Assembly (NCBI GenBank): GCA_022801595.1 | Contig: JAAWSO010000004.1 | Location: forward strand, 1-64,000 | Direction of reading: 5' to 3' | DNA: 64,000 nt | From: Clostridiales bacterium | GTDB taxonomy: Bacteria; Bacillota; Clostridia; Oscillospirales; Acutalibacteraceae | Part shown: piece by piece, positions 16,989 through 23,773 of the stretch | Position numbering within the stretch: the stretch's first letter is position 1 | How the letters are laid out: the number at the start of each line of letters is the position of its first letter | Notes under the pieces: generated by a model | Databases searched by the model: none | What the model saw: the letters and a program-made list of their open reading frames with translations, nothing else | What the model was told of the DNA's origin: nothing | Translations under genes and position numbers: made by a program

Positions 16989-18176
16989 ATGGTAAAAAAG
17001 ATTGGAAAACCGCGAGAAACGAAAAAAACAAAACCAATCCTGCTCTTCCTCGCGGTACTGCTTGGAGCCGCTGGATTGGTCTTTTATCCGGGAGAAGCCG
17101 CACAAGGAGCATCCGACGGGTTGAATTTCTGCATTCATGTGCTGATTCCCTCCACCTTTCCCTTTTTGGTATTAGCTTCCTTTTGCATCCATTCTGGACT
17201 TTCCCTGTGGCTGGAACGATTGCTGCGCCCAGTGACCCGGCTGTTGTTTCATCTTCCCGGATGCTGCGGCGCTACGATTCTCCTGGGAATGGTGGGAGGC
17301 TACCCGGTAGGCGCCAGGGGGATCGCGGCCCTGTACCGTCAAGGGAGCGTTACCAGGGAGCAGGCAAACCGCATGCTTTATTTCTGTGTCAACGCGGGAC
17401 CTTCCTTCACCATTTCCGTCATCGGAAGTTCTCTGTATGGCCGTCCTTTGTTTGGGGTCTATCTTTTCGCCTCCCTGACCGCCGCTTCTCTCCTCATGGG
17501 CGTAGGGTTGGGTATATTTTCCCGGTTGACCGCAAATGGAACCGTTTCCTCCCCCTCGGCCAGTTCCGCGGCCGCTCCCATGCCTTGGGGGGATGCACTG
17601 GTGGTTTCCGCCTCCGACGCTTCCCGTGGAATGGTTGGGGCTTGTAGTTTTGTCCTGTTGTTTTCTTCCGCGCTTGCCTTGCTCCGGGGAGTGGGTTTTG
17701 TCCCGCTGCTCTCTCAAGGGCTTTGTGCCCTGGGTATTTCTCCAGCTTCGGCTGAGGCAATATTCCCCCTGCTCTGGGAAATTGGCGGCGGCTGCGCCGA
17801 TGCCTCCCTGCTGGGCGCTTCCCTAGCATTGGTGGCCTTTGGGGTTGGGTTCAGCGGGCTGTGCGTCCAGTTTCAAGTGTTGGGATTCGCTGCCGGCATT
17901 GGCCCTTGCCGCTGGAAATTCTTTCTCTCCCGGCTGTGCCACGGCCTGATTTCCGCCGGTTTTTTTGCCATCATCCTGCGAATGTTCCCCATGGCCTTGC
18001 CGGATCGGACAGTCTCCGTATTTCACAACACCTCCCAAATGCTGCAAGGCGGACTGTCCGCGGTCAACGCTCCTCCCCTGCGGGCCATTTCCGCTGGAGT
18101 CGTGCTGATTGTCCTGTGTATCGTGCTGATTTTGTCCAACTTAAAACGAAACGGCCCCGATCGCAAATTAGGATAG
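16989..18176 (+). CDS. ylbJ: sporulation integral membrane protein YlbJ
   Basis: YlbJ is a polytopic membrane protein of the nucleoside-recognition/Gate fold needed for normal spores in Bacillus (sigma-E regulon). The 395-residue protein has about nine hydrophobic segments and the Gate-type motifs GMVGGYPVGAR and NAGPSFTISVIG. The ATG at 16989 is preferred to a TTG three bases earlier because the GGGAGG site is better spaced. Confidence 0.9.
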   Translation: MVKKIGKPRETKKTKPILLFLAVLLGAAGLVFYPGEAAQGASDGLNFCIHVLIPSTFPFLVLASFCIHSGLSLWLERLLRPVTRLLFHLPGCCGATILLGMVGGYPVGARGIAALYRQGSVTREQANRMLYFCVNAGPSFTISVIGSSLYGRPLFGVYLFASLTAASLLMGVGLGIFSRLTANGTVSSPSASSAAAPMPWGDALVVSASDASRGMVGACSFVLLFSSALALLRGVGFVPLLSQGLCALGISPASAEAIFPLLWEIGGGCADASLLGASLALVAFGVGFSGLCVQFQVLGFAAGIGPCRWKFFLSRLCHGLISAGFFAIILRMFPMALPDRTVSVFHNTSQMLQGGLSAVNAPPLRAISAGVVLIVLCIVLILSNLKRNGPDRKLG

Positions 18177-18232
18177 CATTTGACAAAAAAACGTGATAAA
18201 ATAGAGAAAAACAAGGACGAGGAGAGGATTCC

Positions 18233-18445
18233 ATGGCAAAGCATAAACTGTTTGGTAATCATATTGACCCAAATTGTGCGTACTGCGGCTATAACCATAC
18301 CCCGGACAGCACGCCGACCTGCAGGATGAAAAAAAGCATGGGCGACGACGGACGATGCCCCAGCTTTTCCTATAATCCCCTGCTTCGGAAACCCCAAAAC
18401 CTTCCTCCATTGCAGCGGTTTGACGAGGAGGATTTCAAACTATAA
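18233..18445 (+). CDS. small Cys/His-containing protein, unknown function
   Basis: This 70-residue protein has CAYCGYNH near residue 15, a further Cys about 12 residues on (TPTC) and another (GRCP), a pattern that suggests a small zinc site. Similar small proteins occur in Clostridia, but I know no function. The ATG has GAGGAGAGG upstream. It lies 56 bases after ylbJ and ends in a 14-bp terminator, so it may be transcribed with ylbJ. Confidence 0.75.
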   Translation: MAKHKLFGNHIDPNCAYCGYNHTPDSTPTCRMKKSMGDDGRCPSFSYNPLLRKPQNLPPLQRFDEEDFKL

Positions 18446-18448
18446 AAA

Positions 18449-18480
18449 AATAAGCCCGTTCTGAGAAGAACGGGCTTATT
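18449..18480. terminator. strong bidirectional terminator
   Basis: A perfect 14-bp stem (AATAAGCCCGTTCT) closes a GAGA tetraloop, with A-rich sequence on the left and T-rich sequence on the right. It serves the small plus-strand gene ending at 18445 and the convergent hemerythrin gene ending at 18495. Confidence 0.92.
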
Positions 18481-18494
18481 TTTCTTTATTCTGT

Positions 18495-18914
18495 TTATTT
18501 GACGCCTTGTTGCTGCATCTTTTTAATATGAGCAGCAACCTTCACGTCTTCTTTTTTGATGTGGTTTGCCAGCCATCCTGCGATGTTGCTGTTCACCTGG
18601 CCCACCAACCCAATGGTTGGGCCTTCTTTGTGAAGCCGGGCGGCAATATCGGCAACGACGCGTTTAAAACCTTCGTGGTACTGCTTGTGGTTAGGATAGT
18701 CGGGATATTTATACTTAAGCTGCAATTGTTCCTCATGGGAAAAATGCTTCGTGGTATAATCAATCAAAAAACGGGTAATCTTATCCATTTCCCCACGCCC
18801 TTGCCCTTTGCTGCAAGCATCCATCAAAGCATTAATTGCTTTGATCAACTGTTGATGTTCCGCGTCGATGGTTGGGTTGCCGGTCGCTAAGTCTGGTGTC
18901 CAAAGAAATGCCAT
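18495..18914 (-). CDS. bacteriohemerythrin
   Basis: This 139-residue single-domain hemerythrin binds O2 (or senses it) through a di-iron centre. The ligand pattern is visible: EHQQL near residue 20, HFSHEEQL near 57-64, HKQYH near 75-79 and HIKKED near 118-123. There is no signal peptide, so it is cytosolic. Such proteins often protect anaerobes from oxygen or act with chemotaxis. It has its own promoter (19050-19078) and a palindrome-rich 130-base leader. Confidence 0.93.
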   Translation of the reverse strand: MAFLWTPDLATGNPTIDAEHQQLIKAINALMDACSKGQGRGEMDKITRFLIDYTTKHFSHEEQLQLKYKYPDYPNHKQYHEGFKRVVADIAARLHKEGPTIGLVGQVNSNIAGWLANHIKKEDVKVAAHIKKMQQQGVK

Positions 18915-19006
18915 GATTGTCTTCTCCTTTGTCTTACTAAAAAATTTACGAAAAACCGAAAAAGTTACTAGTGTTTATACACAATATTATGTACTAGATT
19001 TAGTAT

Positions 19007-19044
19007 TTATGCATAAACCATCTACCAAATATAGTATTTTGTAG
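19007..19044. repeat. two palindromes in the hemerythrin leader
   Basis: TTTATGCATAAA at 19007-19018 is a perfect 12-bp palindrome, and 19022-19044 is a near-perfect dyad with CTACCAAATA and TATTTTGTAG arms around TAG. Both lie just downstream of the predicted start site, the right place for a repressor operator. A CTAGT...ACTAG pair continues further into the leader. Confidence 0.5.
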
Positions 19045-19049
19045 TTTTA

Positions 19050-19078
19050 ATGATAACACACCTTCCCAAAATTGTCAA
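19050..19078 (-). promoter_or_regulatory. sigma-A promoter for the hemerythrin gene
   Basis: On the minus strand a perfect TTGACA and TATCAT are separated by 17 bases, with start expected near 19043. Confidence 0.85.
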
Positions 19079-19098
19079 CAAATTTGTTAAATTCCAGT

Positions 19099-19129
19099 AA
19101 AAAGGGGCCTTTCTGTATAGAAAGACCCC
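19099..19129 (-). terminator. terminator upstream of the hemerythrin promoter
   Basis: On the minus strand an 11-bp stem with one mismatch (GGGGTCTTTCT type) around a four-base loop is followed by five T. It would stop transcripts coming from the HDOD gene or the region between. Confidence 0.75.
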
Positions 19130-19586
19130 CGCTTACTCGAAGCAATGAGAATATTTTTATGTGACAAAAAAGAATTACACCATCAATTGGAGAACGAACG
19201 GATTGTGGCTGTCGGTTTGCTTGAGCCAACGGTGACGTTGCCAACGTGGTTGATCTGAAAACCGGAAACCAGCTTTTTCAAAAACTTAAAAACCTTATGA
19301 TTGCTCAGGCTCCATTGACTTTGGACACTGACGGATTACCATTGTGTTTGTTTTTACCACCATTCCCATAGTAAATTATCTCCATGTGTAGTGGAACCAA
19401 GAAATTCCATTTTCCTGGTTTGGCCAGACAGGATGTACCAGGGCTGTAAAATCCTTTTCTGGTTGTTATCGCTCTCAAATAAAAATTCAAAATAACAATC
19501 CCCCACAAAGAAATCAATAAGTTCTTGTATAGTATTGTCTGTTTTATAGTATTCTCTTCAAAATAACCAGGGATTTTCTATTGCGT
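19130..19586. other. gene-poor stretch with short coding-like fragments
   Basis: This 457-base stretch holds no intact recognisable gene. Besides the open segment at 19354-19557 (minus), a 37-codon plus-strand frame at 19145-19258 starts MRIFLCDKKELHHQLE, faintly like a response-regulator N-terminus, and another plus frame downstream continues without a start. The pattern fits decayed genes; chance is possible. Confidence 0.4.
19354..19557 (-). pseudogene. start-less protein-like fragment (67 codons)
   Basis: This minus-strand frame runs 67 codons to a TAA but opens directly after a TGA and has no ATG or well-placed start near its beginning. The reading is protein-like, with a helical acidic N-terminal part (NTIQELIDFFVGDCYFEFLF) and a C-terminus ending WEWW. 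I do not recognise a family. It is most simply the remnant of a longer gene lost next to the HDOD gene; use of an internal GTG is the alternative. Confidence 0.35.
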
Positions 19587-20825
19587 TTAAGCCTTTGCTC
19601 CAGAAAATGGCTGGGTAATTTTGTCCCAAATTTTGTCCACTTCCTTGCTGCAGTGTACATATTTCTGAGAAATCTCATCCATATCCAGGCCCAAAGCTTC
19701 AGCCTCGTGCTTCACACCGCTCCAATCCGCTTTTTCATAGCAAAGCACCAAATGGAGCAGGGAGCCGCATATGGTATCTTTGCACAACAAGCCATTTTTC
19801 AGTTCATCGGAAATTGGCAGCTCATCCAGAGCGTTTTCCAACGGAACCTGCATCAAGTCCCCCAAAGTGGAGAACATTCCCAGCAAGTAAGCCTCGGAAT
19901 GAGAAATCGGGAAATTGGGAATGGAGGTGGAGAGCATTTGACACAGGCTGGCCCGCAGGAAGGAAATCCGGATCAGTTCTTCAGAAATGCCTCCTTCCTC
20001 ATGGCCAAAGCTCAAAAGATAGATCCACTGTTTGATCTGGCTGACGCCCCAAATGGTCAACGCCTGTTTCACAGAAGTAACCCGATTTTTCACAGCAAAA
20101 TAAGCGGAGTTGATCATTTTCATCAAACGGTAGGACAGCGTAACGTCCATGCTGATGATTCGAGCGATTTCATCCAAATCCGGTTCTTCCCGGGTCACGG
20201 CAACCATCAGTTGGAAGAAATTGCTCTTCAAATGGTCCATCCGGTGAATCCGAGAAGGCACCAAATCCGCCACATTCTTCCCCTGGGTATAATCCACCCG
20301 CAGCTCCATCGCTTTTTCCGCCGCATGAAGCGTATTCACATTATAGGCGATCACTTTCTTTTTGAACTGGCGGGCAATATTGACAATATTAGGAATCAGG
20401 GGATCATCGGGATGAGAAAAATCAATTTTAATAATATCTACAACATCCAGAATTCCCAAGAATCGAGGAGAAAACTCAAACCCAATCAAGGCAATTCGAT
20501 AGCCTAAATCCTTATAGTGATAAATGGCTTTTTTCGCCATGGGATTGACCAGAGAACTGTCCTCCACCTGGATCACTAATTTTTCACTGGAAAATACGCA
20601 GGGGATATCTTCCACCAAAAGGTTGGGCGGGAAGGTCAAGAATGCGTCCTTATAGCCCAAAAAATGGGTTTGATCCAGTTCCATAAAGAAATCGTGGATG
20701 GCGTTAGCTGCGTCGGCGTCCCGATTTTCAGGGGAAAGCTCCCCGTCTTCCTGGTACAAGACCTCATAGGCAACTACCTGTTTTTCCCGATCCAAAATTG
20801 GCTGACGAACGATGCAAGTATCCAT
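19587..20825 (-). CDS. EAL-HDOD signalling protein (YuxH type)
   Basis: This 412-residue protein pairs an N-terminal degenerate EAL domain (about residues 1-200), which starts MDTCIVRQPILDREKQVVAYE, with a C-terminal HDOD domain (about 205-400). The usual EAL catalytic acids are not evident: the first motif reads AYEVLY. It should therefore not hydrolyse cyclic-di-GMP and probably acts as a scaffold or regulator; such proteins often affect motility or chemotaxis. The ATG at 20825 has a GGAGG site nine bases upstream, and 42 upstream codons are excluded. Confidence 0.88.
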   Translation of the reverse strand: MDTCIVRQPILDREKQVVAYEVLYQEDGELSPENRDADAANAIHDFFMELDQTHFLGYKDAFLTFPPNLLVEDIPCVFSSEKLVIQVEDSSLVNPMAKKAIYHYKDLGYRIALIGFEFSPRFLGILDVVDIIKIDFSHPDDPLIPNIVNIARQFKKKVIAYNVNTLHAAEKAMELRVDYTQGKNVADLVPSRIHRMDHLKSNFFQLMVAVTREEPDLDEIARIISMDVTLSYRLMKMINSAYFAVKNRVTSVKQALTIWGVSQIKQWIYLLSFGHEEGGISEELIRISFLRASLCQMLSTSIPNFPISHSEAYLLGMFSTLGDLMQVPLENALDELPISDELKNGLLCKDTICGSLLHLVLCYEKADWSGVKHEAEALGLDMDEISQKYVHCSKEVDKIWDKITQPFSGAKA

Positions 20826-20987
20826 AGTTGAAATTCCTCCTTTTAATTGCAGATTTTCTTTCTCAAAGCAGTCGCTTGATGGGGAAATCTGTCGATTTTT
20901 TAAGTAAACAGGCGCGCTTTGAAATGTCGGCTCCCACAGAAAACATTCCACAAGGTGTCCGCCATCGCAAAAAGCGTCTTTTCCCTA

Positions 20988-21758
20988 TTATCCTTGATTT
21001 GGATAATTTTGTAAATACTCTTCCAGACAAACTTTTTGCTCTTTGATCTTTTTCGCATGTTCCATACCCACATAACGATAATGCCAAGGCTCATAAATAA
21101 CTCCGGTAATCGCTTGCTTGTCCTTGGGATACCGGAGAATAAAGCCGTATTCCCAGGCATGCATATCCAACCAGCGGAAAGCGGCTGTATTTTCAAAGCC
21201 TTCCTCCAATCGTGGGAAATCCGAGGTGATGATGTCAATGGCCAGGCCGGTGTGATGTTCGCTGGCCCGGGGCTGCTGAACAACTACTGGCTGTCCTGCT
21301 TCTACCCTGGGTTCTTTCAGATACAACTCTTCCTGCTGCTTGACGGTTCGGTACGCGGAACAGATCTGTAAGTCCACTCCCGCAGCTTTGGCATCCTCCA
21401 GCATCTTCTTAGTGCTATCCACAATTCGCTGATCTATCTGCTGCCCCGAAGAAACCTCAGCCAAGCCCGGCAGCAAAAAGTCTAAAGGCAATAGGCTTTG
21501 ATCGCTGACTAGAATCAGGTTCCAATCACTAGGCAGGGTAGCCGTATGGATCCCCTGACTACTAGTCATCTGAGAAGGCGTTTCGGAAATCTGGGAGGAG
21601 GCGTTATCATCCTTGGTGGCAGCGCTCGCAAAAAAGACTCGGTACACAAAAAACGCACCGGCTGCTAAGACGCATACCAACATGGAAATCCGGGTATTTC
21701 TCCGAGTGCGCTTCCGCATTTTTTCCCGCTCCGCCTCATGGCGTTCCCGATAATTCAT
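20988..21758 (-). CDS. D-alanyl-D-alanine carboxypeptidase, VanY family
   Basis: This 256-residue membrane-anchored peptidase trims the last D-Ala from peptidoglycan stem peptides. A basic N-terminus is followed by one hydrophobic helix at about residues 25-40 (signal anchor). The M15B zinc site is clear: SAYRTVKQQ, SEHHTGLAIDI (His and Asp ligands) and EPWHYRYVG (Glu base and His ligand). The ATG overlaps the ylqH stop as ATGA, so it is translationally coupled to the flagellar satellite genes upstream. Confidence 0.92.
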   Translation of the reverse strand: MNYRERHEAEREKMRKRTRRNTRISMLVCVLAAGAFFVYRVFFASAATKDDNASSQISETPSQMTSSQGIHTATLPSDWNLILVSDQSLLPLDFLLPGLAEVSSGQQIDQRIVDSTKKMLEDAKAAGVDLQICSAYRTVKQQEELYLKEPRVEAGQPVVVQQPRASEHHTGLAIDIITSDFPRLEEGFENTAAFRWLDMHAWEYGFILRYPKDKQAITGVIYEPWHYRYVGMEHAKKIKEQKVCLEEYLQNYPNQG

Positions 21759-22147
21759 GAGCCTTCCTCCGCTTCCTGATTGGTGGGATCGGCTTCGCTT
21801 CCAGTTTTCTTTTCCGATCCTGGCGTCGGCTGGGACTCCGGAGCTGCGCCCCTCGCACTGGATTCCGACACCCCGGAGCCATTGCGCAGATCTGCGGCAA
21901 TATTCATGATCTGTACATAGATAGATGCCACCACCTGATACAGCTCCTCTGGAATCGCCGTACCTACCTCCAGCATACACATGATGGACGCTGCGCTGTC
22001 ATCCCGGAATACCGGGATGCCCCGTTGCTCCGCAATGTCAATGATGCGATCCGCCACGCTGCCGTAGCCAGAAGCAATCACCACAGGGGCCGAATCTTCC
22101 TCCGCATTATAGCGCAGGGCGACCGCTTTACTTTTAGACTTTGACAT
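21755..22147 (-). CDS. ylqH: FlhB C-terminal-domain-like protein (YlqH type)
   Basis: This 130-residue protein corresponds to the cytoplasmic substrate-switch domain of FlhB without the membrane part. The segment AVALRYNAEEDSAPVVIASG matches the FlhB region after the NPTH autocleavage site, but the NPTH itself is absent. A GTG at 22153 is an alternative start for the same AGGAGG site. It overlaps the end of the FliK-like gene, as in the Bacillus ylqG-ylqH pair. The tail is Ser/Gly/Glu-rich. Confidence 0.85.
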   Translation of the reverse strand: MSKSKSKAVALRYNAEEDSAPVVIASGYGSVADRIIDIAEQRGIPVFRDDSAASIMCMLEVGTAIPEELYQVVASIYVQIMNIAADLRNGSGVSESSARGAAPESQPTPGSEKKTGSEADPTNQEAEEGS

Positions 22148-23543
22148 CGACACCAGTCCTCCTGTAAGGTAATGATTTAAAGACCGCCATGAGAGAACGG
22201 GAACGCTCCAGCGTTTCTACCCGTACATCTCCCAGCCGGTATTCGGTGGCGGAAATTGCTTTAGACAGTCCGTCGCGAATGCCATAATAGGCCCGCTCGC
22301 AGCCCGGCGGACAAAACAAAGCGAAGTCGATATTCTTGCCTTTGACAAACAGCTCCGCCTCAAACCGGCCAATAGCATCCACATCAATGACCAACAGCAT
22401 GTGGATGCCCCGTTCCGCCGGATCACTGCTGCCATCCCGGTCATCGCTGTTGGGATTGATCCAAATTTCCGCAAAAGAACGCATATCTCCAAACAACACC
22501 GGAATCACAAAGTGGAGCAGGGGCGTAAAATTGCAAGGGGAAGAAAGCAGGCTGTGGATGATTTTTTCCAGCCGCACCTGCTCGTTGAGGCTCATATCCT
22601 CCTTGGATTGCATGCTGACCAAATCCACCAGGGTCTGCATCACCTTGGACATCTCTTTTGGCTGCTCCTCGCTGGGCTCCCGCAGCTTCTGCAAGAAGCC
22701 GTTGAGGGCTTTTTGGAATACCTGCCGGGTATTCGCATCCAAAAGCCGCCACAACGCCGAAGAAGACTCCTGCAAGTAAGTCTGGTTGTTGTTATGGCGG
22801 GAAAGGTTATAAATCGTGATGGACACTACCTTTTCCAATTTGGGTGAAAAGAGCACGCTTTCCCGAATTTCCTGCAGAAGGGCCAGCGTTTCTTTTTTCA
22901 AGAAGGAAAAATTCTTTTCCGCCCCCGGCTCCTGGAACTGTTTCGCCAATTCTGCCAGCTTGGGATGCAAAGATTTGCTGGCGTCCAGGTTCTCCGCCAG
23001 GTAACGCAAACTATTGGCCACCGCATCCCGGATATCCTTGTTGCTGGTCACATGGTTGAGCGCCCGCAGCAAATTGGCAATCACACCCTGGATCTCGGAT
23101 TCTGGAAGGTTCTGACGGCTTACCTGCCGCAGCAAATCAAACAATTCTCCCCGAAAGGAAGTGGAGGAAAACTCCTGCTGCTTCATCTCCGCCGCAATAT
23201 CCTCCGGTTGAACCAGAAGGCCCTGGAACATCCGCTCAATTTCCTCAGTCATGGTGCGGTTATTGGCCGGCAGTAGCTTAATAATCTCCTCCAGCATAAA
23301 AATATTTTTCACATAAGCGGCTGTGACTGCTGGGTCTTTCAGGAGATTTGCCAGAATGGTTGGCCGATCCCCCTGCTGAATCATCCCATTGTTTTGCTTA
23401 AGCAATTCGCTCTGAGCATTGGGCTGAATCACTTTCGATATGTTTTGGATATCCGTGCCCAGCAATGGTTCAGCGCCGGGTTTCATCTGCACCGGCTGGT
23501 TTTTATTGACCAGCGGCGTGGTTATTTTCAGAATATCTGCCAA
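22134..23543 (-). CDS. ylqG: FliK-like protein (YlqG type)
   Basis: This 469-residue soluble protein resembles Bacillus YlqG. The middle is helical and without known motifs. The C-terminal ~100 residues (from about 370) have the alternating beta pattern of the FliK hook-length domain, MLLVIDVDAIGRFEAELFVKG. Its exact role is unknown; the pairing with an FlhB-like domain suggests a parallel to the FliK-FlhB substrate switch. The start is TTG with AGGAG very close upstream. It is divergent from cheA across 230 bases. Confidence 0.75.
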   Translation of the reverse strand: MADILKITTPLVNKNQPVQMKPGAEPLLGTDIQNISKVIQPNAQSELLKQNNGMIQQGDRPTILANLLKDPAVTAAYVKNIFMLEEIIKLLPANNRTMTEEIERMFQGLLVQPEDIAAEMKQQEFSSTSFRGELFDLLRQVSRQNLPESEIQGVIANLLRALNHVTSNKDIRDAVANSLRYLAENLDASKSLHPKLAELAKQFQEPGAEKNFSFLKKETLALLQEIRESVLFSPKLEKVVSITIYNLSRHNNNQTYLQESSSALWRLLDANTRQVFQKALNGFLQKLREPSEEQPKEMSKVMQTLVDLVSMQSKEDMSLNEQVRLEKIIHSLLSSPCNFTPLLHFVIPVLFGDMRSFAEIWINPNSDDRDGSSDPAERGIHMLLVIDVDAIGRFEAELFVKGKNIDFALFCPPGCERAYYGIRDGLSKAISATEYRLGDVRVETLERSRSLMAVFKSLPYRRTGVDVKV

Positions 23544-23773
23544 GGCTCCTAACTCTCCCTTCTTCCTTCAAACGGCATCGCAAAAGAGCCTGAAAAATTC
23601 ACTTCGACAATAATATCTTACGCATTTTAAAAATTCTCAACATTTTACTATTAAGTTTTTTAATAAAAGAAGCAATAATCTTTAATTAGAGGTTATTTTA
23701 TTTTTGAAATAGGCCATATTATCTATTTTTTAACAAAATGATAAAATTTAATGCAAAAGGAGCAGGTGAACAC

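Noticed and set aside
17172-17829. Long minus-strand frames opposite ylbJ
   Set aside because: Low-complexity Gly/Arg/Gln-rich translations typical of antisense reading of a hydrophobic membrane gene.
19145-19260. Possible cyclic-di-GMP (GEMM) riboswitch near the hemerythrin gene
   Set aside because: Short matches such as GCAAACC occur on the minus strand, but the conserved second half (GCAAAGCC and the AGCC...GG receptor) is missing.
19305-19517. Minus-strand frame with a YYGNG string resembling a pediocin-like bacteriocin
   Set aside because: No Cys pairs, leader or export genes; the overlapping start-less frame at 19354-19557 reads more like protein, so the motif is likely chance.
23544-23773. 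Sigma-D promoter for cheA (GGCCATATT)
   Set aside because: The -10 lacks one base of GCCGATAT and no TAAA-like -35 is present at the correct distance.
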